From contig NZ_CADEPK010000033.1 of NCBI RefSeq assembly GCF_902829255.1, forward strand, positions 1 to 64,000: 64,000 nucleotides of DNA. Direction: 5' to 3'. Within the stretch, counting starts at the first letter, position 1, and each line of letters begins with the position of its first letter. The notes under the pieces were generated by a model that saw nothing but the letters and a program-made list of their open reading frames with translations, was not told where the DNA came from and ran no database searches. Origin of the DNA: Metabacillus niabensis. Lineage in GTDB: Bacteria > Bacillota > Bacilli > Bacillales > Bacillaceae. This document shows, piece after piece, positions 1-8,434 of this stretch. The position numbers and the translations under genes are program-made.

Positions 1-120
1 AATCAAGAGTTTTCTTCCTATAAGGAACATTTGTCTTTTTATAGTAGACATTTTTGTTTTCTTTCATAGTATATGTCAAAATGACGCTACAATGATCAAG
101 ATTGTTTCTATCATATAAGA

Positions 121-240
121 AAAGCGCAAGCGCCTTGATCAGCCCCGACAAGCATAAGGCGATTTGGAATAGAAGGCGTTCTTTGCCTTCTATTCCAAAT
201 TGGCTTATGACCTCGAGGGGCTAGGCGCTGGAGCTAGACA
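121..240. repeat. 120-nt imperfect inverted repeat element
   Basis: The two halves fold back on each other. A perfect inner stem of about 15 bp pairs TTGGAATAGAAGGC with GCCTTCTATTCCAA, and outer stems pair CATAAG with CTTATG, AGCCCC with GGGGCT and GCGCC with GGCGC. It carries no ORF. Related or degraded pieces lie near 3809-3860, 8382-8392 and 62765-62813, so this is a dispersed intergenic family rather than a single terminator. It sits directly downstream of the SAM riboswitch terminator, between that leader and whatever gene lies beyond the left edge. Confidence 0.8.
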
Positions 241-282
241 CTAAAACTAAGTTCAAAATGTTATACTTTCTTACCTTGTAAA

Positions 283-311
283 AAAACCTCTCTAAGATAG
301 AGAGGTTTCAC
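283..311 (-). terminator. Terminator of the SAM riboswitch
   Basis: On the minus strand AAACCTCTCT and AGAGAGGTTT form a strong stem around a short loop, followed by a run of seven T. It lies just after the aptamer, and part of its left arm can pair instead with the 3' side of aptamer helix P1 (GATAAGAGAGG), the normal arrangement of an S-box terminator/antiterminator switch. Confidence 0.85.
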
Positions 312-330
312 CACATGTATTAGGAGTCTC

Positions 331-443
331 CTCTCTTATCTGTCAAAACCAATATTGATTTTGCAGGAATTAGCACCAATTCTACGTATAGAACGGTTGC
401 TGGGCGTCATCGGGCCAGTCCCTCCGCCACTCTTGATAAGAGA
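331..443 (-). promoter_or_regulatory. SAM-I (S-box) riboswitch
   Basis: The minus strand carries the S-box hallmarks in order: CTTATCAAGAG, GGCGGAGGGACTGGCCC, GATGACGCCCAGCAACC, then GGTGCTAATTCCTGC. Helix P1 is formed by CTCTTATC (441-434) with GATAAGAG (340-333). A sigma-A promoter sits upstream and an intrinsic terminator downstream, so transcription should stop when S-adenosylmethionine is plentiful. Such leaders control methionine, cysteine or SAM genes. No gene follows before position 1, so the target must lie beyond the left edge, or has been lost. Confidence 0.95.
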
Positions 444-477
444 TATTTAGAATATGCATTTAAGAAAGAATAAATTT

Positions 478-506
478 ACTTTAATCTTGAACATGGAGAA
501 TGTCAA
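478..506 (-). promoter_or_regulatory. Sigma-A promoter of the riboswitch leader
   Basis: On the minus strand TTGACA (506-501) and TAAAGT (483-478) are 17 bp apart. The expected start near 471 lies about 28 nt before the aptamer, which fits a dedicated riboswitch promoter. The -35 box is perfect and the -10 box matches at four of six bases. Confidence 0.6.
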
Positions 507-518
507 GAACAATTGAAC

Positions 519-535
519 CTTGGGGACTGTCCCCA
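519..535. repeat. GGGGACTGTCCCC palindrome
   Basis: TTGGGGACTGTCCCCAA is a near-perfect palindrome just past the stop codon of the MFS gene. It resembles the stems at 3868-3907, 18350-18367 and 36274-36310, all of which contain a GGG(T/A/C)C(A)GTCCC-type core. It may act as a weak 3' end for the MFS transcript, but there is no good T run. Confidence 0.5.
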
Positions 536-538
536 ATA

Positions 539-1774
539 TTAAATATCAACCTTTACTTGTTTTTTCGCTGGCTTATTGAGCACTAGCGGCATGACGAGCA
601 GTACACCTAGCAGCATAAAAATCGCGGAAATTTGATAGGAAATCGTTAAGCCGAACAGTTGCTTTAAAACACCAGCTAGCCCCATCATAATGACCATCGC
701 TCCCATAAATAATGGTGTCATAATCCCATTTACACGGCCTACAAATGCTTCCTCTGCATTTGTTAAAATCATCGTATTAATACTGATTTGAATCGCAGGC
801 ATCATGAGACCACAAAAGAATTGAGCAGCAATGGATAGCCATAATATATTTGAAAAACCGATTATCGAAATCATTAAAGCGTTGATAATCATCCCTGCAG
901 CAAGCATACGAATTGGTGAGATCTTTTTCGATACAGCTAATGCGATGCCACCGCCAATAATCATCGCAACCCCATTTACCGCCATAAACCATTGAAGAAA
1001 TTCCTTATCCATATGTAGCTGCTGTGTAACAATAAATATCCCTAATGGCTGAATTAATCCTATCGCTAACCCCGCGACAAAGAAATTCGCCCCTAATATT
1101 GTTAAAAAGCGATTGCTTACTACATATTTAAATCCTTGAACAAGCTCTTGAATGACCGTTGTTTTTTCTCGAGAAGCTTCCACTACCTTATCAGCAGGTA
1201 AAAACATGAGCGCAAATGCCGAAAGTAAAAACATCACACCAGTAATCGCAATCGAAATTGTAATCCCAAAATTCCCATAAATAATCGTACCGATGACAGG
1301 ACCGATAATCATAAATAACGCAAACATCGTTTGATATATCGACATCCCCATTTGTAATTGGGCTTCAGGTACATGCACCTTAAACAGCTTCATTCCTGAT
1401 GGCTGAGAAAACTGTGACAAAATGGAGGAGATTAGCATTGCAAAAAAGACAACCTGCCAAGTTCCGACAACAAGAGTTAGCAAAACCGCAAAAACGGAAA
1501 TGGAGCTTAAAATATCGCACCACACCATCGTTCGTTTCGGCCTCCAGCGGTCAGCAAACGTACCACCTATAATTGAGAAAATAAAAATTGGGGCATATTC
1601 TGCCACTGAGATTAACGAAACTGCAAAGGGATCTTCATTTGTTTGTTCCATAACAAATAATAAAACAGCAAAATTTCTAATCCAAATACCTAATTGCAAA
1701 AACAATCCTGAAAGTAATATGGCCCTTACGAACCGATTGCTAAGAAAATCTTTAAATGCTGACTCCTGACTCAT
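539..1774 (-). CDS. MFS family efflux transporter
   Basis: A 411-residue integral membrane protein of the major facilitator superfamily with about 12 predicted hydrophobic segments. After TM2 comes GGTFADRWRPKRT, the DRxxRR-like cytoplasmic loop typical of the superfamily, and the overall pattern is that of the drug or macrolide-type antiporters. Substrate cannot be read from sequence. The ATG start is preceded by GGAGGATGG at good spacing. It is transcribed alone, upstream of the SAM riboswitch leader on the same strand but separated from it by that leader's own promoter. Confidence 0.85.
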   Translation of the reverse strand: MSQESAFKDFLSNRFVRAILLSGLFLQLGIWIRNFAVLLFVMEQTNEDPFAVSLISVAEYAPIFIFSIIGGTFADRWRPKRTMVWCDILSSISVFAVLLTLVVGTWQVVFFAMLISSILSQFSQPSGMKLFKVHVPEAQLQMGMSIYQTMFALFMIIGPVIGTIIYGNFGITISIAITGVMFLLSAFALMFLPADKVVEASREKTTVIQELVQGFKYVVSNRFLTILGANFFVAGLAIGLIQPLGIFIVTQQLHMDKEFLQWFMAVNGVAMIIGGGIALAVSKKISPIRMLAAGMIINALMISIIGFSNILWLSIAAQFFCGLMMPAIQISINTMILTNAEEAFVGRVNGIMTPLFMGAMVIMMGLAGVLKQLFGLTISYQISAIFMLLGVLLVMPLVLNKPAKKQVKVDI

Positions 1775-1961
1775 TTTCCATCCTCCACTTATTCATCTAT
1801 CCAAAGGTAAACACCATTGCACGATATTATCATAATTCCACTATATCCAAAAAATTCCTACTAAATCAATTCATCTTTTTAAAATTCTCTTAAAATGAAT
1901 AAAATTTAACTTTGTGTGCAGAATGAGTTATCATGCAATTATATGAATTTTACTAATGAAA

Positions 1962-1990
1962 TTAACCTTTTTCAATTCTATTGGTATAAT
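1962..1990 (+). promoter_or_regulatory. Probable promoter of glnS
   Basis: TTAACC and a perfect TATAAT (1985-1990) are 17 bp apart, about 120 bp before the glnS start. The rest of the gap 1775-2109 holds only AT-rich sequence. I looked for a T-box leader (specifier stem, TGGNACC bulge, terminator), as is common for synthetase genes in Bacilli, and saw none. Confidence 0.5.
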
Positions 1991-2109
1991 GATATGCAGA
2001 ACTTATTTTTACATAGTAAAATTGGTTTTAAAAAGATGGAAGTGTAGATCATTTGGCATCATTATTTCATCTCTTTAAACAACCTCTATAAAGAAAGGTT
2101 TGATTTGAA

Positions 2110-3798
2110 TTGGAACACAACTCCTCAAACTTTATTAAAAGTATTATTAAAGAGGATCTTGAAACTGGTAAACGCGACTATGTATATACTCGCTTTCCAC
2201 CAGAACCAAACGGATACTTACACATCGGTCATGCGAAATCAATTGTAATCAACTTTGGACTAGCTGATGATTTCAATGGAAAAACAAATTTGCGATTTGA
2301 TGATACAAACCCATTGAAAGAAGATACAGAATTTGTTGAGGCAATTAAAGAGGATGTAGCTTGGCTAGGTTATGAATGGGATGGCTTATTCTTTGCTTCA
2401 GATTATTTTGAAGAAATGTATAACCGTGCATTACTGCTCATCAAGAAGGGCAAAGCCTATGTTGATGATTTAACAGCAGATGAAATAAGACAATACCGTG
2501 GAACATTAACAGAGCCTGGTAAAGAAAGTCCGTATCGCAATCGTTCAATTGAGGAAAACATCGATTTATTTGAAAGAATGCGCAAGGGAGAATTCGGAAA
2601 CGGTGAAAAGGTACTCCGTGCCAAAATTGATATGGCATCACCTAATATTAATCTTCGTGACCCTGTTCTTTACCGTGTATCTCATGCGACACATCATAAT
2701 ACTGGTGATACTTGGTGTATTTATCCGATGTATGCTTTTGCACACCCACTTGAGGATGCAATTGAAGGAATCACACATTCATTATGTACAACTGAATTTG
2801 AAGACCAACGTCCACTTTACAACTGGGTTATTGAGGAATGTGAGATGGAGCATAAGCCTCAGCAAATCGAATTTGGTCGTCTAGGTATTACAAATACTGT
2901 CATGAGTAAACGTAAGCTAAAACAGCTTGTTGATGAAAAATTTGTTGACGGCTGGGATGATCCACGGATGCCGACAATTTCCGGCTTACGTCGAAAAGGG
3001 TATACACCTGAAGCAATTCGTGAGTTTGTAAAACATACAGGCGTATCAAAAGGATCTGGTTTAGTAGATGAAGCCATGCTAGAGCACTTCGTCCGCGAAG
3101 ATTTAAAGCTAAAAGCTCCTCGAACAATGGGAATTTTAAAGCCTTTAAAGGTTGTCATTACGAATTACCCTGAAGGACAGGTTGAGATGCTTGATGCAGA
3201 AATTAATCCGGAAGTTCCTGAAATGGGAATGCGCCAAATTCCATTCTCTCGCGAAATCTATATTGAGCAAGAGGACTTTATGGAGGATCCGCCAAAGAAA
3301 TATTTCCGACTTTTCCCTGGTAATGAGGTCCGCCTAAAGCATGCTTACTTCATTAAATGTGAGGATGTCATTAAGGACGAAGAGGGGAATATCGTTGAAA
3401 TCCATTGTACGTATGACCCAGAAACAAAAAGCGGTACAGGCTTTACAGGTCGAAAAGTAAAAGGAACAATCCATTGGGTAGAAGCTTCACAAGCAATCCC
3501 GGCAGAATTCCGCTTATATGAACCGTTAATTTTAGATAAGCAAGATGTAGAAGATGAAGATGAAGACAGTGAAGAAGATGTGGAAGAAGAAAAAACGTTC
3601 CTTGATTATGTAAATGAAAACTCATTGGAGGTTTTACAAGGGTTTGTAGAGCCAAATATGAAGGAAGTAAAGGCACATGATAAATTCCAATTTTTCCGTC
3701 ATGGCTACTTTAATGTAGACCCAAGACATTCAACGGACGAGAAAATCGTCTTCAACAGAATAGTATCTCTAAAAAGCTCATTTAAGCTACAGAAATAA
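2110..3798 (+). CDS. glnS: Glutamine--tRNA ligase (GlnRS)
   Basis: Class I aminoacyl-tRNA synthetase charging tRNA-Gln with glutamine directly. The first 50 residues contain [17 protein letters not shown] with the HIGH ATP-binding motif, and MSKRK near residue 270 is the KMSKS loop. The C-terminal half is the beta-barrel anticodon-binding part, interrupted by a very acidic stretch (about residues 478-500, nearly all D/E). Length, 562 residues, is normal. The start is TTG with AAAGAAAGG upstream. Most Bacilli lack GlnRS and make Gln-tRNA by amidation of Glu-tRNA (GatCAB), so its presence here is notable and may reflect transfer. Confidence 0.93.
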   Translation: MEHNSSNFIKSIIKEDLETGKRDYVYTRFPPEPNGYLHIGHAKSIVINFGLADDFNGKTNLRFDDTNPLKEDTEFVEAIKEDVAWLGYEWDGLFFASDYFEEMYNRALLLIKKGKAYVDDLTADEIRQYRGTLTEPGKESPYRNRSIEENIDLFERMRKGEFGNGEKVLRAKIDMASPNINLRDPVLYRVSHATHHNTGDTWCIYPMYAFAHPLEDAIEGITHSLCTTEFEDQRPLYNWVIEECEMEHKPQQIEFGRLGITNTVMSKRKLKQLVDEKFVDGWDDPRMPTISGLRRKGYTPEAIREFVKHTGVSKGSGLVDEAMLEHFVREDLKLKAPRTMGILKPLKVVITNYPEGQVEMLDAEINPEVPEMGMRQIPFSREIYIEQEDFMEDPPKKYFRLFPGNEVRLKHAYFIKCEDVIKDEEGNIVEIHCTYDPETKSGTGFTGRKVKGTIHWVEASQAIPAEFRLYEPLILDKQDVEDEDEDSEEDVEEEKTFLDYVNENSLEVLQGFVEPNMKEVKAHDKFQFFRHGYFNVDPRHSTDEKIVFNRIVSLKSSFKLQK

Positions 3799-3808
3799 AT
3801 AGTGAACA

Positions 3809-3860
3809 TAAGCGCAAGATCCTTCAACTAGCCTCGAGGGGCTAGGTTGCTCGAGCTTGA
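3809..3860. repeat. Shortened copy of the dispersed inverted repeat
   Basis: AAGCGCAAG at the left, then AGCCTCGAGGGGCTAGG and GAGCTT at the right, match the ends of the element at 121-240 with its central stem deleted. The remaining sequence still forms a small hairpin (CAACTAGCC with GGCTAGGTTG). Confidence 0.55.
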
Positions 3861-3867
3861 TGTAAAA

Positions 3868-3907
3868 AAAGGGTCAGTCCCCACACTTTCGTAGGGACTG
3901 ACCCTTT
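3868..3907. terminator. Bidirectional terminator between glnS and the kinase gene
   Basis: AAAGGGTCAGTCCC and GGGACTGACCCTTT form a perfect 14-bp stem around a 12-nt loop, with A runs on the left and TTTATT on the right. It serves the convergent glnS and histidine kinase transcripts and overlaps the kinase stop codon. Its GGGTCAGTCCC core recurs at three other places in the window. Confidence 0.85.
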
Positions 3908-5699
3908 ATTTAATTGGAATGGAAATTTGAAATGTAGTACCTTCCTCTGTACTATTAAGTAATTTAATCGATCCTTGATGGTTTTCGATGATCCTTTTTA
4001 CAATCACTAACCCTAAGCCTGTCCCATTTTCTTTAGATGTAGAAAATGGCTCAAACATCGTTTCACGTACTTGTTCTGGGATACCAGGACCATTGTCCCT
4101 CATATATATTTTGTAGAAGTTGTCCTCTACTTGTGACGTAATAGAGATTTTTCCCTTTCCACCCATTGCCTCGATACTGTTTCGAATCATATTATGAAAT
4201 ACTTGCTTTATTTGCTTTACATCGACATTTACTGGAGTTTGATTTAGTTGGATTGAAAAATGGATATCCTCTGATGACTCAACGATTAAAGGTAAAAATT
4301 CCTTAATAATCTCTTCAATATAGACCTCTTTCGTAATTGGAGCACCTGGCTTTGATGTTAATAGCATTTCTTCAATAATAACATTGATTCGCTCAATTTC
4401 CTTCATAATCAGTGGTAAGTGAAACTGGTCTTTATTACTTTCTGATAATGATTGATTCATCAAAGATAAAAAGCCATGGACAACAGCAAGCGGATTTCGA
4501 ATTTCGTGTGCAGCATCTGCAGCCATCTCCCCAACAAGAGCTAGCTTTTCTGATTGGTGCATCCGTTTTTCTAATTCCTCAGTCTCTGTAATATCGATAA
4601 AATTAATGACTCTTCCGATTGTATCCTGCTTTTGATCAACTAACCCGACTTGAGAGACTAATAGAATTCGTCTCTCATCGTTGGCTTGAAATGTTACCTT
4701 TGTATGCTTATACGATTCTTTAGCAGCAACAATTTCCCAGAACTCCTGATTCTCACCTTCTGCTTTTGTAAATAAAAAGGTTTTCACCTGTTCTTCATCA
4801 AGGTTTAGCAAATGCTTAGCTGTATTATTTAATGTAATATCCCTTTTTTGATCATTGAGCGTTATTATTCCGACTGATAATGAATTCAATATTTGTTCTC
4901 GGTAGTTTTTATCATTTAAAATTGTATTAAACGAATCCTTCAATCGACTCGACATTGTGTTAATTGAATTCGTTAATTGTCTAAGCTCGATTTGATCATT
5001 TATTGATCCAAGTGACATACCGTAATGCCCTTTTGCAATTTTATCAACCTTGCTGATCATGTTTTCAATTGGCTTCGTAATGTTAGCGCTCATTCGATAA
5101 GAAACAATAATAGAGAAGAAAACAGCCCCAATCGAAAGGCAAATGAGCAGCCATAAGGACCCTTTAATGATCTCGGAAAAGGAGCTTGATTTACGATTTA
5201 AATTTCCAATGGATTTATTCTTTTCTACGATAATCTTATCTTGTAACTGATCAAGCTTCGGAAGAAATTCTGTTTTTATATAATCCTCAGCTGAAGCATG
5301 ATCATTTACATTCAACAAGCCTCCAACTCTATCATCTAAATCAAAATCTAACAAATCAATCTCACTCTTAATTTTTTTTAAGCTACTTGGCAGTTCCTCT
5401 GCTTCCGTCTCTTCCTTAACATCCGCAACATATGCTTGATATTCTGCTATAAAGGTACAGCATGAATTGGATTTTATAGAGCTCGTTACAATATGCTCCC
5501 TTATCGATAGCTCCTCACTAAATTTTGATAACCAGAGCAGCTCGGGAATATTCTCCTCTTGAATGTTATTACTAACTTTCGTAATATCCTCAATTGAGTG
5601 AACGAGGATCAGACCGAAACTACTATATAAAAGTGTAATAAAAAGGAGAACTGTGATAATTTTCAATCGAAATGTCATATTTCCTACTAAATCCCTCAT
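3906..5699 (-). CDS. Orphan membrane sensor histidine kinase (PAS, HAMP)
   Basis: About 597 residues. Order: TM1 (about 13-33), an extracytoplasmic domain of about 145 residues, TM2 (about 180-200), HAMP, PAS (about 265-370), HisKA with phospho-acceptor AHEIRNP (near residue 398), and HATPase_c with the N box (NMIRNSIEA), DNGPGIP and GTGLGL. The reading frame stays open to a GTG at 5714, but AGGGGA (5711-5706) is an ideal ribosome site for the ATG at 5699. It follows the binding-protein-like gene by 15 nt. No response regulator is adjacent, as with phosphorelay kinases such as KinA-E; whether it feeds Spo0F is inference. Confidence 0.85.
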   Translation of the reverse strand: MRDLVGNMTFRLKIITVLLFITLLYSSFGLILVHSIEDITKVSNNIQEENIPELLWLSKFSEELSIREHIVTSSIKSNSCCTFIAEYQAYVADVKEETEAEELPSSLKKIKSEIDLLDFDLDDRVGGLLNVNDHASAEDYIKTEFLPKLDQLQDKIIVEKNKSIGNLNRKSSSFSEIIKGSLWLLICLSIGAVFFSIIVSYRMSANITKPIENMISKVDKIAKGHYGMSLGSINDQIELRQLTNSINTMSSRLKDSFNTILNDKNYREQILNSLSVGIITLNDQKRDITLNNTAKHLLNLDEEQVKTFLFTKAEGENQEFWEIVAAKESYKHTKVTFQANDERRILLVSQVGLVDQKQDTIGRVINFIDITETEELEKRMHQSEKLALVGEMAADAAHEIRNPLAVVHGFLSLMNQSLSESNKDQFHLPLIMKEIERINVIIEEMLLTSKPGAPITKEVYIEEIIKEFLPLIVESSEDIHFSIQLNQTPVNVDVKQIKQVFHNMIRNSIEAMGGKGKISITSQVEDNFYKIYMRDNGPGIPEQVRETMFEPFSTSKENGTGLGLVIVKRIIENHQGSIKLLNSTEEGTTFQISIPIK

Positions 5700-5714
5700 C
5701 ACAATTCCCCTCAC

Positions 5715-6722
5715 TTAGTTAAATTTTAACTCACCAATTTTGTATTTCATTCTTTGGTCTTTTATATATTCAATATCCTCTTCATCAAACATTGGTCCAA
5801 ATGGAGCTAATTCATAAACACCATGACTACTATTAAGCATTCTTCCTCCTGGTGGAATGCCCTCTTCACTAAAATAATCATTCATAATCGCGATATATGC
5901 CTGTGAAACATCGTTCATTACACTTGTTAATACATAATTTTTCCCCATATATGATTGATCGTCAAGATATCCAATTACATAAATACCTTCTTTTTTTGCT
6001 AGACTAATAACATCACGATTATATAGATTTCCCTTACTATATATTACATCGACACCCTCTGCTATTAGCTCTCTCATAATTTCTGTCGCCTTTTTACCAT
6101 TATCCCGATCCCCAACAACTCTATAATAAAAGGTTGCATCAGGTTTATAGTGACGAAGAGCATTTTCAAATTCTGGATTTATGTCTCTACTCTCTATAGA
6201 ATCGATTAAACCGATTTTATTTGATTTTGTCACTAATGTTGCAGCTAAGGCAGCAAAATACTCGATTTCACCTTGATCAAATGTATAGACAGCTTGATTT
6301 TTATATTTTGCATAACCATGGATTGTAACAAATTTAATATCTGGGTAAGATAGAGCTAGCTTTTCGAACGAAGGAGAGAATTCCCGACCATGTCCAATAA
6401 TAACTTTTGAACCGTTATGAATCGCTTCAGTAACAGTTTTCATTATCGATTTTTTTGTCGAAATTCCACTATAAATAGCTACAGTAACTGGAAATTTTTC
6501 TTCAATTTTTAATTTTCCCTTATATGCTAAGCTTCCCCAGCTTTGATCTGTTAAAGTCCCTGAAGCGATAATTGTTACTTCCGGCTTTTTTATGTTATGA
6601 ATATTTGATACTTCAATTTCCTTTATTATCCCGTTTGTTTTCAAAATCATTGTTCCAATAATAATGATAACAACAATCACGGTGAAGGTGGCTATCATTC
6701 TATGAAGTTTTGATTGCTGCAT
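5715..6722 (-). CDS. Membrane-anchored BMP/PnrA-like (Med-like) binding protein
   Basis: 335 residues. An N-terminal hydrophobic anchor (about residues 9-27) has no lipobox Cys, so the protein is probably tethered by an uncleaved TM. The rest looks like the BMP/PnrA periplasmic-binding fold: a TIIASGTLTDQSWGSLAYKG-type start, VIIGHGREF, and a hinge around KIGLIDS. It is related to B. subtilis Med, a competence regulator of the same family. Being the first gene of a two-gene unit with a histidine kinase and no ABC permease, it more likely acts as a sensory partner than as a transport receptor. The ATG has AAGGGGAG upstream. Confidence 0.75.
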   Translation of the reverse strand: MQQSKLHRMIATFTVIVVIIIIGTMILKTNGIIKEIEVSNIHNIKKPEVTIIASGTLTDQSWGSLAYKGKLKIEEKFPVTVAIYSGISTKKSIMKTVTEAIHNGSKVIIGHGREFSPSFEKLALSYPDIKFVTIHGYAKYKNQAVYTFDQGEIEYFAALAATLVTKSNKIGLIDSIESRDINPEFENALRHYKPDATFYYRVVGDRDNGKKATEIMRELIAEGVDVIYSKGNLYNRDVISLAKKEGIYVIGYLDDQSYMGKNYVLTSVMNDVSQAYIAIMNDYFSEEGIPPGGRMLNSSHGVYELAPFGPMFDEEDIEYIKDQRMKYKIGELKFN

Positions 6723-6762
6723 CGCCTTTTCTCCCCTTAAAACAGTTCCATTATCCTATTCC

Positions 6763-6824
6763 ATTATAGCGAACAAATATGTTATAAGCTACAAATTTCT
6801 AAAAACTTTCTACATTCTTCGACA
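6763..6824 (-). promoter_or_regulatory. Promoter with Spo0A box for the sensor-kinase operon
   Basis: The minus strand contains TTTGTCGAA (TGTCGAA at 6824-6818), a perfect match to the 7-bp 0A-box core, about 55 bp upstream of a perfect TATAAT (6768-6763) that has a poor -35. Weak -35 boxes with an upstream 0A box are typical of Spo0A-activated sigma-A promoters. The 0A box alone is short and could occur by chance. Confidence 0.45.
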
Positions 6825-6884
6825 AATTCTACTATTATCATCTACTATCTATTATTCGTAGTAATCCCTTAAGTATAGGCATAG

Positions 6885-6917
6885 AAAAACCCAGTAATTG
6901 ACTAAATCACTGAGTTT
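6885..6917 (-). terminator. Terminator of the alpha/beta hydrolase gene
   Basis: On the minus strand AAACTCAGT and ACTGGGTTT pair around a 13-nt loop and are followed by TTTCT. It lies 16 nt past the hydrolase stop codon. Confidence 0.7.
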
Positions 6918-6932
6918 AAAGGCATCATTCAT

Positions 6933-7892
6933 TTACTTCAAAGATGTTAACCAAATCTTTAATTGCTGCATAAGTTCCTCATGTATCGGCGCTGTTGCTC
7001 CTTGTTTGTACTGTTTCATTAAGTTTAAAACTGTTTTTTCACCTTTAAATTCTTTTAGCATATGATTCATATTTTTAATGATTACAGTCTTAATCGTTTC
7101 ATTTCCTAGATCTTCAACGACTTTTAAATCATCGACATTTGCTTGAACATCCTTATCACCCGTTACTGCAAGTATCGGGCATGTGGCATGCATTAAATCA
7201 TGAAGAACCTCTTCTGTACGATAACGAAAATGCTCCCGAAACCATTTTGCAGGCATCCTTTTCAATTTGTACTTCACGAAATCAGTTGTCGATTGTTCCA
7301 TTTTGTTAAAGAGCGCATTAGTCTGATTCAAGATTTTATCTTCTTTTACAAGAATTCTTAATAGCTTCCCTTTCAAGCCTCTAAGTCGTTTAATTTCTTC
7401 GAGCATTTGCCGGTTTTGATAAATTATTGGATCCTTTAAATTTGTTCCTGCCCCAGCAATTAAAATTAATCCAGCAACAGGCATCGTTGCATTAACCTTT
7501 GTTGCTAAGACACAGCCTTCACTATGGCCCAGTAGCATAATTTTATCTGGATCAACTTGTGGGTGCTGTTTCAAGAAGGTGATCATCGTCTTTATATCGT
7601 CGACTAATTCTGTCATTCCTGTCTTGAGCAGGTCACCTTCACTTTCACCGACTCCTCTTTTATCATATCTTAACGTGATAAAATCTAATTCAGTCAGAAA
7701 ATGTGCTAAGTCTTTATATAAATTCGTAACAAGTGGCGGCTTTTTCATATTCCCATCCCTGTCTGCACCGCCTGATCCACTAATGATGATAATAGCAGGA
7801 TACCTGGCTAATCCTGAGGTAGGAATAGCAACGGTTCCCTTGAGCATGACATCACCTTTTACTTGAATCTGTTCCTCTCTTAATCTCCCCAT
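6933..7892 (-). CDS. Alpha/beta hydrolase (esterase/acyltransferase-like)
   Basis: 319 residues with a serine-hydrolase fold. GSGGADRDG is an oxyanion-loop-like motif, LLGHSEG (about residue 120) is the nucleophile elbow GxSxG, and GDKDVQ plus MNHM near the C-terminus supply the likely Asp and His. It resembles the S9/X-Pro-type alpha/beta hydrolases. The frame is open from a TTG at 7913, but AAAAGGGG (7910-7903) is the ribosome site for the ATG at 7892. No signal peptide is seen, so it is probably cytoplasmic. Substrate unknown. Confidence 0.85.
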   Translation of the reverse strand: MGRLREEQIQVKGDVMLKGTVAIPTSGLARYPAIIIISGSGGADRDGNMKKPPLVTNLYKDLAHFLTELDFITLRYDKRGVGESEGDLLKTGMTELVDDIKTMITFLKQHPQVDPDKIMLLGHSEGCVLATKVNATMPVAGLILIAGAGTNLKDPIIYQNRQMLEEIKRLRGLKGKLLRILVKEDKILNQTNALFNKMEQSTTDFVKYKLKRMPAKWFREHFRYRTEEVLHDLMHATCPILAVTGDKDVQANVDDLKVVEDLGNETIKTVIIKNMNHMLKEFKGEKTVLNLMKQYKQGATAPIHEELMQQLKIWLTSLK

Positions 7893-7918
7893 TAAATTGT
7901 TGCCCCTTTTCAAATAAT

Positions 7919-7944
7919 GTTATTATTATCAATAATGATAACAT
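7919..7944 (-). promoter_or_regulatory. Fur-box-like palindrome before the hydrolase gene
   Basis: TGTTATTATTAT, a 2-bp centre and ATAATGATAACA form a 12-bp inverted repeat with one mismatch, immediately upstream of the hydrolase ribosome site. It has the same base composition as Fur-family sites but not the exact 7-1-7 pattern seen at 9521-9535. It could equally be a PerR/Zur-type or an unrelated operator. Confidence 0.35.
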
Positions 7945-8022
7945 TATTTTTGTTAAAGAAATAGCCTTTTTAACAAGACTAGGAGCAGAAGTTATTCAGG
8001 GCGGCATAAAGAGATTCTTTGC

Positions 8023-8262
8023 TTAATCCTCATCCTTTATATCAATGTCCTCAGGTATAGGCTCTTTCATATACTCATCATATAATCGTTTATATTTCTC
8101 TAATTGCTCAAAATGAGTTTGAAATTGATCTTTATAAATTAAATATTGCTCCCCGTCAAATAAAGCTCTAATCTTCTTTTGAAGGACTAAGCTTCTCACG
8201 ATTTCCTCGGGTAATGACAAATATTCTGCAGTTTCTTGAATCGTTAAATACATCTGATTCAC
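8023..8262 (-). CDS. Small excisionase-type HTH DNA-binding protein
   Basis: 79 residues. Residues 5-50 (LTIQETAEYLSLPEEIVRSL, then a basic stretch and YLIYKDQ) fit the winged HTH_17/excisionase fold also found in MerR-like domains. The C-terminus is charged and helical, ending in acidic residues. No phage gene is nearby, so it is more likely a small host regulator than a phage excisionase. The ATG has AAGGTGA upstream. It is monocistronic, 170 bp from the ABC gene. Confidence 0.7.
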   Translation of the reverse strand: MNQMYLTIQETAEYLSLPEEIVRSLVLQKKIRALFDGEQYLIYKDQFQTHFEQLEKYKRLYDEYMKEPIPEDIDIKDED

Positions 8263-8381
8263 CTTACTTTTTTCACCAATTATATCATATGTTTATGAAA
8301 GGAATGAGAAAAACACGTGCACTTTAAATCAAAAGGCACGTTCTTTCTTTCAATTCACTTGTGTTGTAGTTACAGAGAGAA

Positions 8382-8392
8382 GCTAGGCGCTG
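8382..8392. repeat. Short remnant resembling the dispersed repeat
   Basis: GCTAGGCGCTG is identical to the right end of the element at 121-240, preceded by AGAGAGAA. Only 11 bp match, so this may be a decayed end or a coincidence. The rest of the gap 8263-8434 shows nothing else. Confidence 0.25.
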
Positions 8393-8434
8393 TAAAAAGC
8401 AGAAGCCCCTCACTCAATTTGGAAAATACTTTTA

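Noticed and set aside
1775..2109. T-box leader for glnS
   Set aside because: No TGGNACC-type bulge, specifier stem or leader terminator could be found.
8023..8262. Excisionase-like gene as sign of a prophage or integrative element
   Set aside because: No integrase, phage gene or att-like repeat is nearby; the fold is also common in small host regulators.
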